DNA of 64,000 bases from CAYMRL01 sp964473205 (GTDB lineage: Bacteria > Deinococcota > Deinococci > Deinococcales > Trueperaceae), in NCBI GenBank assembly GCA_964473205.1, contig CAYYOK010000001.1:62001-126000 (forward strand). Reading direction: 5' to 3'. The translations under genes were made by a program, and so were the position numbers. Position 1 is the stretch's first letter. Each line of letters opens with the position of its first letter. The notes under the pieces are model-generated. The model saw only the letters and a list, made by a program, of their open reading frames with translations. It searched no databases and had not been told where the DNA came from. This document shows, piece by piece, positions 7,957 through 16,288 of the stretch.

Positions 7957-9342
7957 ATGAGCCGTTCGCGCCGGCCACGCCGTTCGCGCTGGCCCCGTCG
8001 TCCACGCTGGCCGCGCTGGCCGCGCTGGCTCGGCCCGATGGCGGCGACCGTCGCGCTGGCCCTGCCCCTCGGTGCCGCGGCCGCCCAGGATGCTGGCCGG
8101 CCCGCGTCGTCCCAGGCGGTCTACGAGACCACGGTAGACGTCTACTTCTTCCACGGCGAGGGCTGCCCTTACTGCGCGCTGGAGAAGGCGTACCTCGCCG
8201 AGCTGGTGGTGGAACTCCCGAACGTCGTGGTGCACGACTACGAGGTCTACCGCGTCCCCGCCAACCGCGAGCTGCTGTTCGCGATGGCCGCCGCCTACGG
8301 CGGCCAGGTCACGGGCGTGCCGGTGACGTTCATCGGCGACTACGCCTGGACCGGGTTCGGTGAGCAGACGGCGCGCGAGATCCGCGCGGTGGTCGAGCGC
8401 TACGGCGCCGCCGCGCCGGCAACCGCGACCACGGCGCCCGCCGCTCCCCCCGGAACCGCCGCCGCGATCTCCGACGTGCTGCCCGCCGCCACCGTCATCC
8501 AGCTTCCGCTGATCGGGGCGGTCGACCTAGGCAGCCGCTCTCTGTGGCTCGCCACCGGCCTCATCGCCCTCGTCGACGGCTTCAACCCCTGCTCGCTGTG
8601 GGTGATGGCGCTGCTGCTGGCGGTCGTGATCAACACCCGCTCGCGGCGGCGGGTGCTGCTGGTCGGCCTCACGTTCCTGAGCGTGGCGGCGGGCGTCTAC
8701 GCGCTGTTCATCGCCGGGCTCTTCAGCGCGTTCGCGCTCGCCTCGTTCGCCGGCTGGATCCGCGCGGTGGTGGCGGTGATCGCCTTGGCGTACGCCGCGG
8801 TCGGGATCAAGGACTACTTCGCTCTCAAGCGTGGCCTGAGCTTCACGATCGACGACGAGCGCAAGCCCGGCATCTACCGGCGCATCCGCGCGGTGATGGG
8901 CTCCAAGGCATCCGTGCCGGCGACGCTCGTGGCGACCTCGAGCATGGCGTTGGGCGTGACCCTCGTCGAGCTGCCTTGCACCGCCGGCCTGCCGGTGTTG
9001 TGGACGCAGCTCGTCGGCGCGGCCGAGGTGCCGACCTCGGCCTTCGCGCTCTTGCTGCTTCTCTACATGCTCGTCTACCTGCTAGACGAGCTGCTGGTGT
9101 TCGTCGTGGCCGTCGCGACCATGCGCGTCGCGCGTGTCGGCGAGCGCGAGACCCGCGTGCTCAAGCTGGTCGGAGGCAGCGTGATGCTCGCCCTCGCCGC
9201 GGCCCTGCTCGCGCGGCCAGAGTGGTTGGAGAGCGTGACGGGCACTCTGGCCGTGTTCGGCGCCGGCATCGGCGCGGCGCTGGTCACGGCGCTGCTGCAC
9301 AGGCTGATGGCGCCGGAGGCGAGCCCGCTCAAGCGCGCGTGA
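7957..9342 (+). CDS. thioredoxin-like/CcdA-like fusion membrane protein (thiol-disulfide relay)
   Basis: 461 residues. An Arg/Trp/Pro-rich N terminus of short repeats (PRW-PRW) runs into a hydrophobic signal segment at about 28-42. A thioredoxin/glutaredoxin-like domain follows with active site CPYC at 70-73 and a cis-Pro loop in GVPVTF. After a Pro/Ala-rich linker (150-180) come about six to seven membrane helices with cysteines at 212 (NPCS) and 341 (ELPC), the arrangement of CcdA/DsbD cores that carry electrons across the membrane. The likely role is to reduce periplasmic disulfides. The start is uncertain: an ATG at 8038 would drop the repeated N terminus. The 3' end overlaps the opposing flavodoxin gene. 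Confidence 0.78.
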   Translation: MSRSRRPRRSRWPRRPRWPRWPRWLGPMAATVALALPLGAAAAQDAGRPASSQAVYETTVDVYFFHGEGCPYCALEKAYLAELVVELPNVVVHDYEVYRVPANRELLFAMAAAYGGQVTGVPVTFIGDYAWTGFGEQTAREIRAVVERYGAAAPATATTAPAAPPGTAAAISDVLPAATVIQLPLIGAVDLGSRSLWLATGLIALVDGFNPCSLWVMALLLAVVINTRSRRRVLLVGLTFLSVAAGVYALFIAGLFSAFALASFAGWIRAVVAVIALAYAAVGIKDYFALKRGLSFTIDDERKPGIYRRIRAVMGSKASVPATLVATSSMALGVTLVELPCTAGLPVLWTQLVGAAEVPTSAFALLLLLYMLVYLLDELLVFVVAVATMRVARVGERETRVLKLVGGSVMLALAAALLARPEWLESVTGTLAVFGAGIGAALVTALLHRLMAPEASPLKRA

Positions 9343-9901
9343 CCGGTCGGGGTCGGCGCGTGGCGGACGCACTGACGTCGCTCTTCAGGACCATCAGCGC
9401 CTCGGCGAGAGCGAGGCCCCAGTCGGTGGCTCTAGCCTCCTCGCCGCTGACGAGCGGCCCCTTGACGCCTTCGACCCAGAACTGCTGAGCGGGAAGGACG
9501 ACCTTGGCGCCCATGCGCCTCAGGCGGCGTTCGATCGCCCCGGCAGCGGTGCCGAGCGACGCCAGCAGGCGCGGCTTCGCGGCGGTGGTACCGAACGCCG
9601 CCACCGCGCAACCGACCGGTACGAGGCCCAAACGGCTCAGCCACTCGCTCATCCCGACCTGGCTGGCGTCGGCTTCCGAGCCCTGCTTGACAGCGTCGCG
9701 CCGCGACTCCGGCCGGCTCAGCCCGAGCGCATGGGTGGGGGCGCCCAGCACCAGCAGGTCGAACTCCCGGATCAGCTCGGGACGCGCGCTGGTGACCTCG
9801 AGGATCTCTGCTTGAAGCCGCTGTCTCAAGCCGGCCAGTACCGCGTGCGCAACGTCCATCGTGTTGCCGAAGTACGACTCGTAGACGACAAGTGCTCGCA
9901 T
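9329..9901 (-). CDS. flavodoxin-like FMN protein
   Basis: 190 residues. The N-terminal phosphate-binding loop follows beta-1 directly (YESYFGNT, residues 6-13, the flavodoxin T/S-x-T/S-G-x-T-type loop). LVLGAPTHALG near residue 55 and AVAAFGTTAAKPRL near 105 fit the flavin-contacting loops. It probably acts as a soluble electron carrier or NAD(P)H:quinone reductase-like protein. ATG at 9901 is preceded by GGAGGGG six bases away. The last 14 bases overlap the convergent membrane-protein gene. Confidence 0.82.
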   Translation of the reverse strand: MRALVVYESYFGNTMDVAHAVLAGLRQRLQAEILEVTSARPELIREFDLLVLGAPTHALGLSRPESRRDAVKQGSEADASQVGMSEWLSRLGLVPVGCAVAAFGTTAAKPRLLASLGTAAGAIERRLRRMGAKVVLPAQQFWVEGVKGPLVSGEEARATDWGLALAEALMVLKSDVSASATRRPRPVTRA

Positions 9902-10008
9902 CGCGTTCCCCTCCTCCCTCGCCGGCCGCGACCGGCCCGAGGATGGCGTTCCTTGCCGGCACTGTGGCACCGGGCCGGGTCTTCCGCCAGGGGAGGGTGT
10001 CCCGGTGC

Positions 10009-10014
10009 TAGCAT
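10009..10014 (+). promoter_or_regulatory. TAGCAT -10 element placed for leaderless transcription of the DinB gene
   Basis: TAGCAT lies 5 bases before the ATG at 10020, so the predicted transcript starts at or next to the start codon. There is no good -35 at the expected distance. The same arrangement recurs through the window. Confidence 0.45.
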
Positions 10015-10019
10015 CCCGC

Positions 10020-10574
10020 ATGCCGCAACGCCTGAGCTTCGCCGACTTCGTCGTTGGTCCTTCATCGGGCGCGCAGCCGCGCCTCGAGGCGTTGTGGAGC
10101 CAGCTCGGTCAGAGCAGACGCTTCCTGCTGAGCGCCGTGCGCGACCTGAGCCCCGAGGACCTGGCCGCTCGGCCTGCTCCCGCTCTGAACGCGATAGGCG
10201 CGGTCCTGTCCCATGTCGCGGCCGCCGAGTGGATGTTCGTGAACATGACGGCGCACGGCCGGACCTTCGATGCGGACGAGGAGGAGCTCGGGCGGGCGTT
10301 CCGGTACGAGGCCGACCCGCTCGCCGGTGGCGACATCGACGCGTATCGGGCGCAGCTGGCCGCCGCGCGCGAGAGGACCCGCACGGTGTTCGCTGCCAAG
10401 GACGACGCCTGGTTGGATGGGGAGCGCAGCTTCTTCGGAGCCCCGAGCAACAACCACTACTACTGGACCCATCTGCTCATGGACGAGGCGCGCCACACGG
10501 GTCAGGTGATCCTGATACGCAAGTACCTGCTGCCGAACCCGGACGCCGAGTTCAAGCCGTACGCAGGGCTGTGA
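10020..10574 (+). CDS. DinB-family putative metal-dependent hydrolase
   Basis: 184 residues forming a four-helix DinB_2-type protein. Conserved histidines expected to bind a divalent metal are visible in LSHVAAAEW (near residue 63) and in DEARHTGQ (near 163), with a third possible in YYWTHLLM. DinB proteins include thiol-dependent transferases and hydrolases (BstA, mycothiol-dependent isomerase relatives), but this one has no assigned substrate. ATG at 10020 is chosen for its -10 element; a GTG at 10005 with GGAGG upstream is a fair alternative. A hairpin terminator follows. Confidence 0.8.
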   Translation: MPQRLSFADFVVGPSSGAQPRLEALWSQLGQSRRFLLSAVRDLSPEDLAARPAPALNAIGAVLSHVAAAEWMFVNMTAHGRTFDADEEELGRAFRYEADPLAGGDIDAYRAQLAAARERTRTVFAAKDDAWLDGERSFFGAPSNNHYYWTHLLMDEARHTGQVILIRKYLLPNPDAEFKPYAGL

Positions 10575-10628
10575 GGTGGATCGAACCGGCGGGCGCGCCG
10601 CGAGGCCTCAGCGATCCTAAACGAAGAA

Positions 10629-10660
10629 AGCGCCCTCTTGGGCGCTGATTTCAGTATTTT
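10629..10660 (+). terminator. intrinsic terminator after the DinB gene
   Basis: Perfect 7-bp stem AGCGCCC/GGGCGCT with a TCTT loop (10629-10646), followed by a T-rich tail that includes TTTT at 10657-10660. It lies 55 bases beyond the DinB stop codon. It is the clearest intrinsic terminator I found in the window. Confidence 0.8.
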
Positions 10661-10833
10661 ACCGCCGTATACGTCATTCGTCAAGTGCTTGCAGCGGTGG
10701 TCGGCGGAAACGGCTCGAAACGGCGGGAAGTCGGGCGCGAACCGGTCGCGGCAGGCTGGAAACCAGCGGTAGCCGCGAAGCAGCCGCCGGGAAGGCCCAC
10801 GCTCCAGCTTCAGATGCTGCACTATGGCAGGAC

Positions 10834-11313
10834 ATGTCCGACTCACAAGCCAGCCGCCCGGCCGTCACGCTCCGCGAGATCTCCGAAGACACCGTCATCG
10901 ACGTGGTCCGTCTCAGGGTGGAGCCGGAGCAGGACAAGTTCGTCGCCGAGAACGCCGTCTCGTTGGCGCAGGCCCTGTTCGCGCCCTACGCCTGGTACCG
11001 CGCGATCTACTCGGGCGAGACCCCGGTCGGCTTCGTGATGCTGTCCGACGACTCGCTGCTGGCCGACCGGCCGGAGAAGCCCGAGATCGGCATCTGGCGG
11101 TTCATGGTCGACCAGCGCTACCAGCGCCAGGGCATCGGCGAGGCAGCGCTCAGGCTCGTCGTCGATCACGCGCGCAGCCGCGGGATCTTCTCCAAGCTGT
11201 CCGTCTCCTACGTCCCCGGCGAGGGAAGCCCGGTCGGGCTCTACCAGCGCATCGGCTTCGAGCACACCGGCGAGGTCGACGAGGACGAGCTGGTGATGGA
11301 GCTCAGGCTATAG
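10834..11313 (+). CDS. GNAT-family N-acetyltransferase
   Basis: 159 residues covering a single GNAT fold. The acetyl-CoA pyrophosphate-binding motif A is at about residues 87-105 (WRFMVDQRYQRQGIGEAALR, containing the R-Q-G-I-G loop), and motif B is YQRIGFEHTGE near 134. The overall pattern resembles the spermine/spermidine acetyltransferase branch (BltD/PaiA-like), a weak assignment for substrate. The ATG at 10834 lies a few bases after a poor -10-like TATGGC. The preceding 170 bases, after the terminator, hold no gene. Confidence 0.85.
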   Translation: MSDSQASRPAVTLREISEDTVIDVVRLRVEPEQDKFVAENAVSLAQALFAPYAWYRAIYSGETPVGFVMLSDDSLLADRPEKPEIGIWRFMVDQRYQRQGIGEAALRLVVDHARSRGIFSKLSVSYVPGEGSPVGLYQRIGFEHTGEVDEDELVMELRL

Positions 11314-11322
11314 GAACGGCGC

Positions 11323-11547
11323 CTACTCCTCGCGCTCCTCCTCGCGGCGCGAGGGGATCTCGTCAGGGTCCGAGCTGGAGGCCAGGGTCAGCGGGTCGAG
11401 GTCGACGATCAGCAGCAGGTCCTCGCACTCCGGGCACTCCACCTCCGCGCCGACGACCGGAGCTTCGACCTCGACCACGCCGTCGCACGTCGGGCAGATG
11501 GCGGCGAGGGTGCTGTCACCATCGACGAAAGCCGGCCAATCGCTCAT
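11323..11547 (-). CDS. LysW-like small zinc-ribbon carrier protein without the EDWGE tail
   Basis: 74 residues, acidic. Four cysteines in CPTC (18-21) and CPEC (38-41) form the zinc ribbon of LysW, the amino-group carrier protein of lysine/arginine biosynthesis in Thermus and Sulfolobus. The LDPLTL segment after the ribbon matches LysW's LDPLRL. LysW normally ends in EDWGE, whose last Glu is the attachment point for aminoadipate or glutamate. Here the tail is replaced by a charged stretch ending REEEREE, which still leaves a C-terminal Glu. No LysX/LysZ-type gene is nearby. ATG at 11547 has GGAGGAGG upstream. The overlapping 3' neighbour is the convergent acetyltransferase. Confidence 0.72.
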   Translation of the reverse strand: MSDWPAFVDGDSTLAAICPTCDGVVEVEAPVVGAEVECPECEDLLLIVDLDPLTLASSSDPDEIPSRREEEREE

Positions 11548-11669
11548 ATGAATGCAGCCTCCTCCCGCGGGCGCTAGCCACGCACCTCAGGCTAGCCGCT
11601 CGGGCAGGCGCAGAGCATGGGACGCGTGACCTTGGAGCGGTTCGGGAAGCTTGATCGCGAGGCCGCGGC

Positions 11670-12158
11670 TCAGAAGTGGTAGTTGACCCCCACCGCGACG
11701 CCGAAGGTCGGGATCTGCGCGCTGGAGCCTGCTCCTAGGCCGATCGAGCCTCCGAGCGTGGCCTCGACGAAGAGACCGAGAGGCGCGAGCCCGAAATCGG
11801 CGAAGCGGAACTCGCCGCCGGCGAGGGCGTGAAGGTCGAGCCAGGCGCCACCGCTGCCGAACTCGATCGCCGGCCCGGCGCCGATGTAGACGCTGAACGG
11901 ACCCTCGGCCAGGACCGTGCCCATCGCGTCGACGCCGATCCCTACGCGAGCCGAGCCGCCATGGGCGGTGATGCGGCCGCTGACGCGCAGGTCGAAGCCG
12001 TTGGAGAGCGCGTTCTTCATCCCGTAGTGGAGCGTGACGCCGAGCGGGTAGCCGCTGCGGATCCCTGCCCAGTTCTGGGCGTTGGCGCTGCCGAGGGTGG
12101 CAAGGGTTACGACGGCTGCGAGCAGCAGGAGGCGGCGTGAGTCGAGAAGTCTGATCAC
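11670..12158 (-). CDS. small outer-membrane beta-barrel-like protein
   Basis: 162 residues. An N-terminal signal peptide (RRLLLLAAVVTLATLGSANA, cleaved near residue 28) is followed by alternating hydrophobic/polar strands rich in Gly and aromatic residues, ending in the outer-membrane signature of a C-terminal aromatic residue (VNYHF). This is the pattern of a small OmpA/OmpW-like barrel of perhaps eight strands. The start is GTG at 12158, with CACAAT six bases upstream in leaderless position. The function is unknown. It sits in a minus-strand cluster of envelope genes and implies a diderm cell. Confidence 0.6.
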   Translation of the reverse strand: MIRLLDSRRLLLLAAVVTLATLGSANAQNWAGIRSGYPLGVTLHYGMKNALSNGFDLRVSGRITAHGGSARVGIGVDAMGTVLAEGPFSVYIGAGPAIEFGSGGAWLDLHALAGGEFRFADFGLAPLGLFVEATLGGSIGLGAGSSAQIPTFGVAVGVNYHF

Positions 12159-12280
12159 GCCGCCATTGTGCCGGAGTCGGGTTCTGTCCGAAGCGAGTTT
12201 GCTTACGCCGGGCTCATCTGCCGCAGCGACGCGCTCTCTGAGAAGCCGTCGAGAGCGGCGTCCGGTCAGACGACCGGGCT

Positions 12281-13027
12281 TTAGAAGATGCCCCCGACGT
12301 AGAAGTAGAGCTCGCTGGCGGTGCTGTTCTGGACGTGGAACCCGACCGGATCGTCGCCGTCCATGACGTAGACCCACTCGAGCTGGTTCCAACCGGCCTG
12401 CAGGTCGACCTCGAGGCTGAGGACCGGTGGGTCAGAGGCGTCGCCACAGACCTCAGGGTCGGTCTGGACCGACACCGGCTTGTCGGCGTAGGTCCAGGTC
12501 TGGAAGCGGATGCCGGCGAGCTCCGCGGGCGTTACAGGCGGCCACGTGCTTTCGCTCGCTAGGGCCACGGTTGGCGTGAGCCCGGCGAGCGTGTAGATGA
12601 ACACGCCGGGGAAGAAGATGGGGCCGATGGCGCCGACCGGCACCACGCGCGCGCTGGCGTCGGATACCGAGAAGGTGCAGGATAGCCCGAACGGGTTGTA
12701 GAGCAGGGATCCTGGCGGCTTGAGGAGCGCGTTGGGAAGCTCGTCGCCCTCGGGGAAGACCACGGTTAGCTCGCCATCGGAGCCGATCGAGGTCAGGTCG
12801 CCCAGGTAGACGCCCGACTCGACCTCGGTCAGGCTTGCCGACGACAGGGCTACTGACGTGTCGACGAGCAGGAGGCTGGCCGCGATCGGCCGGTACGGGG
12901 CGCCTTCGTGACCGAAGATGGTGCCGGTCGCGGAGTAGGGCTGCGGCTCCGACGGTGACTGGCTGCAGGCCGCCAGGAGTGCCAGCGCCAGGGCGCCGAC
13001 CACGAGACGTAGCGAGTATCGCGACAT
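12281..13027 (-). CDS. paralogous secreted lipoprotein 1 (unknown function)
   Basis: 248 residues. The lipoprotein signal peptide ends in LLAAC with Cys 21 as lipidation site. The body has an N-terminal beta-rich region (GTIFGHEGAP, LTSIGSDGELTVVFPEG) and a C-terminal region with a conserved pattern IRFQTWTYADKP, a Cys in DPEVC, GWNQLEWVYV and NSTASELYF. The same patterns recur in the two lipoproteins encoded at 14559 and 15409, so this is a local gene family. It is the most diverged of the three. GGAGGT precedes the ATG at 13027. Confidence 0.75.
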   Translation of the reverse strand: MSRYSLRLVVGALALALLAACSQSPSEPQPYSATGTIFGHEGAPYRPIAASLLLVDTSVALSSASLTEVESGVYLGDLTSIGSDGELTVVFPEGDELPNALLKPPGSLLYNPFGLSCTFSVSDASARVVPVGAIGPIFFPGVFIYTLAGLTPTVALASESTWPPVTPAELAGIRFQTWTYADKPVSVQTDPEVCGDASDPPVLSLEVDLQAGWNQLEWVYVMDGDDPVGFHVQNSTASELYFYVGGIF

Positions 13028-13049
13028 GAGACCTCCAGAGAATCAGTGT

Positions 13050-14495
13050 TCAGGCGGCCTCGGCGGCCATCGCCTCGCTGGCTCCCAGCAGGTAGCCGAG
13101 GACGTCGGCGGCGCCGTAGTCGCCGTCTTCACCGAGCAGCGGCACGATGGCCGCCAGGTCGTCACCGCTGGTGATCAGCGGCTCCTCGACCCCGCGCTTG
13201 CGCTCCTGCCCGAGGCCCACGTCGGCCATGAGCGCGTTGCACAGGCACTTGCGTCCGACCGTGTCGGCCTCGTTGCCGCCCTTGCGAACGTAGTCGGCGA
13301 CGGGCTCAGCGGCGCAGCGGTAGCCGTGCGAGCCGTCGTCCTGACGGTAGACCTCGCGCAGGTAGCCCAGGTCGCAGACGCGCCGCCGCTGCTGGTAGAC
13401 GTCCTCCTCGGAGACCGAGCCTGGCAGTGACACGACCTTGAACGGGAAGCCCGTGGGCGACGCGCGCGGGTCGGTGCGCACGGCCGCCCTGCCGGCGGCG
13501 ATCAGGTCGATGACCCTGCGCTTGAACTTGCTGGCGATGCCCGACTCGCGGCAGTACGCGAACAGCGTCCCGACCTGGATGCCGGCGGCGCCGACGGCAT
13601 GCGCCAGCTCGAGCCCTTGCGGCGAGCCGTAGCTGCCAGCCAGCCAGAACGGCAGCCCCAGCTCGCGCATCTTCTCCATGTCGACGACGTCGCGCTCGCC
13701 GTAGACCGGCTGCCCGCTGTCGTCGAAGACGCCCTTGTCGCGCGGCGGGGCGTTGTGCCCTCCGGCCGTCGGCCCCTCGACGACGAAGCCCTCGATCGAG
13801 CCAGTCGCCTTCTTCTGCAACATGCTGGCCAGCGAGTGCGACGAGACTATCGGCAGGAAGTCAGGGCGCCTCAGGTCGGGCGCCCCGGCCGCGCCGAAGG
13901 CGTGAGGCTCGAAGGCGACTACCTCGCCGGCGCCATCGCCAGCGGCTCCCCCGGTGATGTCGAGCTTGAACGTGGCCCGCTCGTGGCGCGCCAGCCGGTC
14001 AAGAGCTCCGGGCACCTCGCGAGGTATCCCGGCGCCCATCAGGACGTAGTCGACGCCGGCCAGCATCGAGCCGTAGAGCGCAGCCAGGTTGGGGAGCTGG
14101 ATCTTCGTCAGCAGGTTCACCCCGACCTTGCCGCCGTGGCCCTCCTTGGCGAGGAACACCTCGACGAACGCGCCGAGCATCCCGAGGGCGCTGTGAGCGT
14201 GGTTGTCGACGGCGGTCGGCATCGGCGCGCGCAGGTACGGCTTGCCGGGCGGGCGCCCGTGCGGCAGGAAGTAGCGCTGCAGAGCGGCCTTCACGACCTC
14301 GGGGAACGGGAAGGCTGCCATGGCGCGGCGCACGGCGCCTTCGGAGTCACCGTCCTGCAGGCGCCTGACGAGGACGCTGTCGATGCCGGTGGCCGAGACC
14401 ACGCCGAGTTGGCCGTGCGTGGAGACCGCGCGAGCCAGGCGCCAGTTGGAGACGGCGACGCCCATGCCGCCTTGGATGATCGATGCGAGGTTCAA
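13050..14495 (-). CDS. nitronate monooxygenase-like NAD(P)H-dependent flavin oxidoreductase
   Basis: 481 residues, the long form of the 2-nitropropane dioxygenase (NMO) TIM-barrel family. GGMGVAVSNWRLA at the N terminus, VEGPTAGGHNAP near residue 238 and GTLFAYCRESG near 318 are the FMN-binding landmarks. Such enzymes oxidise alkyl nitronates or act as flavin-dependent reductases. The C-terminal ~120 residues, with several Cys (GRKCLCNALM), are typical of the long class. The start is a TTG at 14495 with TATCGT nine bases upstream. The gene lies between lipoprotein paralogues 1 and 2, a puzzling placement for a cytoplasmic enzyme. Confidence 0.85.
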   Translation of the reverse strand: MNLASIIQGGMGVAVSNWRLARAVSTHGQLGVVSATGIDSVLVRRLQDGDSEGAVRRAMAAFPFPEVVKAALQRYFLPHGRPPGKPYLRAPMPTAVDNHAHSALGMLGAFVEVFLAKEGHGGKVGVNLLTKIQLPNLAALYGSMLAGVDYVLMGAGIPREVPGALDRLARHERATFKLDITGGAAGDGAGEVVAFEPHAFGAAGAPDLRRPDFLPIVSSHSLASMLQKKATGSIEGFVVEGPTAGGHNAPPRDKGVFDDSGQPVYGERDVVDMEKMRELGLPFWLAGSYGSPQGLELAHAVGAAGIQVGTLFAYCRESGIASKFKRRVIDLIAAGRAAVRTDPRASPTGFPFKVVSLPGSVSEEDVYQQRRRVCDLGYLREVYRQDDGSHGYRCAAEPVADYVRKGGNEADTVGRKCLCNALMADVGLGQERKRGVEEPLITSGDDLAAIVPLLGEDGDYGAADVLGYLLGASEAMAAEAA

Positions 14496-14558
14496 GATGA
14501 GCGCACGATACCTTCCGCGACCTCGGTGGTGGTGCGCCGGACGGTCACACGCGGTCGG

Positions 14559-15320
14559 CTAGCGCTCGCCGATCGAGGTGATGAAGGCGTACATCGGCAG
14601 GACGTGGAGCTCGTCGGCCGTGCTGTTGCCGAGGGCCAGGCCGGCGAAGTCGCCCAGCTCGTCGGTGAGGATGGTCCACTCGAGCTGGTTCCAGCCGCTG
14701 GCGAGCGACACGTCCACGCTCACGCTCGATCCGGCGTCATCGCAGACGGCGGGGTCGGTGACGACCGTCGTGGGTCCGTCGGCGTACACCCAGGTCTGGA
14801 AGCGTGCCGCGAACACCTCCTCATCGGTGATCGGCACGGAGAGCTCCTCGGCGGTCGCGATGGCGGGGATCAACCCCTCGACCGACAGCAGCGCGATGCC
14901 GGGGACGGTGACCAGCTCGAACGCAGCCGTGGTGACGTCGACCGTCGGATCGCTCGCCACCAGGCTGCAGCTCGCGGATGTCAGGGCGTTGTAGACGAAG
15001 TAGTCCGCGTCTTCCATCAGGGCCGCCGGCAGCTCGGAGCCTTCAGGCAGCTCGAGCGCGAAGCTGCCGTCCGCGCCGATCCCCGTCACGGGGCCCAGGT
15101 AGAGACCGGGCTCGGCTTCGATGACCGAGGCTGGATCGAGAGCCATGGGCCCTGTGATGTCTACGAAGAACATCGCCGCGCCGAGCATGACGGGCGCCCC
15201 TTCGACCTCGTGGACGGTCCCTTGCGGCCCGGCGGGCGGCTGCTCGGAGGGTTGGCTGCAGGCGGCGACGATCAGGATGGCGAGAGCCGGTGCGAGCAGA
15301 CGTGGGCTTAGTCGAGACAT
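14559..15320 (-). CDS. paralogous secreted lipoprotein 2 (unknown function)
   Basis: 253 residues with a lipobox VAAC (Cys 21). It shares with its neighbour at 15409 the stretches GPQGTVH, SELPAALM, CxLVASDPTV, VPGIALLS, ARFQTWVYADGPTTVVTDPAVC, GWNQLEWTI and LGNSTADELHVLP, so the two are recent duplicates. The C terminus ends differently (YAFITSIGER). Two conserved Cys besides the lipobox may form a disulfide. GGAGGT stands eight bases before the ATG at 15320. No database family comes to mind; the function is unknown. Confidence 0.78.
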   Translation of the reverse strand: MSRLSPRLLAPALAILIVAACSQPSEQPPAGPQGTVHEVEGAPVMLGAAMFFVDITGPMALDPASVIEAEPGLYLGPVTGIGADGSFALELPEGSELPAALMEDADYFVYNALTSASCSLVASDPTVDVTTAAFELVTVPGIALLSVEGLIPAIATAEELSVPITDEEVFAARFQTWVYADGPTTVVTDPAVCDDAGSSVSVDVSLASGWNQLEWTILTDELGDFAGLALGNSTADELHVLPMYAFITSIGER

Positions 15321-15408
15321 GTCCAGACCTCCGTGTAGGGCTCCATCAAGCCTGAAGCTCCTAGGCCGCGGTGCGCGTGCCTTCCTTCACATGAGGCGTC
15401 GCCGAGCG

Positions 15409-16149
15409 CTAGAAGCCGCCCAAGGGCAGGACGTGGAGCTCCTCGGCCGTGCTGTTGCCGAGTTCGATACCCGTCGGGACACCCAGCTCGTCGACCACGA
15501 TCGTCCACTCGAGCTGGTTCCAGCCCGCGGTCAACGAGACGTCGACGCTCAGCGTCAGATCGGGATCCTCGCAGACGGCGGGGTCGGTGACGACCGTCGT
15601 GGGTCCGTCGGCGTACACCCAGGTCTGGAAGCGTGCCGCGTACAGCTCCTCGCTGGTCGGCGCGTCGGGGAGCTGTTCGGCGGTTCCTACCGCGATCATC
15701 AGTCCATCGATGGACAGCAGCGCGATGCCTGGGATCGTCACCAGCTCGAACACCGTCTTGGTCACGTTGACGGTCGGATCGCTGGCGACGAGGTCACAGC
15801 TCGCGACCATGCTGAAGCTGTGGACGAAGTCCTCTGCGCTGCCCATCAGTGCCGCCGGTAGGTCGGAGCCCTCAGGAAGCTCGAGGGTGAAGCTGCCGTC
15901 CTCCGCGATGGTCGTGATCGGGCCTACGTAGATGCCTTCGCCCGCTTCGACCACCGTGGCGGGGCTCAAGGTCGCCGCCGAGTCGAAGTCGATGAAGAAC
16001 AGGGTCACGCCCAGCATGGTGGGAGCGCCGCTCGGCGTGTGAACCGTGCCTTGCGGTCCAGTGGGCTGCTGCTCGGCCGGCTGGCTGCAGGCTGCGATGA
16101 CCAGCACCGCTAGCGTCGCCGCTAGCAGACGAAGACGTAGTCGAGACAT
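15409..16149 (-). CDS. paralogous secreted lipoprotein 3 (unknown function)
   Basis: 246 residues. The lipobox is IAAC at residues 19-22 after a short charged N terminus. It is very similar to the protein encoded at 14559 along its whole length, including the paired Cys and the GWNQLEWTIVVDELG and ELHVLPLGGF segments. The ATG at 16149 is chosen because AAGGAGGT precedes it; the frame continues upstream, but that stretch is not conserved. The leader DNA of lipoproteins 2 and 3 is also similar (a shared TGTGAA and GGCACGC segment about 70 bp upstream), showing that the promoter was duplicated with the gene. Confidence 0.78.
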   Translation of the reverse strand: MSRLRLRLLAATLAVLVIAACSQPAEQQPTGPQGTVHTPSGAPTMLGVTLFFIDFDSAATLSPATVVEAGEGIYVGPITTIAEDGSFTLELPEGSDLPAALMGSAEDFVHSFSMVASCDLVASDPTVNVTKTVFELVTIPGIALLSIDGLMIAVGTAEQLPDAPTSEELYAARFQTWVYADGPTTVVTDPAVCEDPDLTLSVDVSLTAGWNQLEWTIVVDELGVPTGIELGNSTAEELHVLPLGGF

Positions 16150-16288
16150 GTCCAGACCTCCTTGTGCCACTTCCCGTTCAGCCTGCGGCGTCGGCCGGTC
16201 AGCGGTGCGTGCCATCTTTCACACGGCCGCGGGGCCGTCGGGCTCCGTCTCGAGGTCGATGCGTTCGACGCCGATCACGTCAGCGCCA

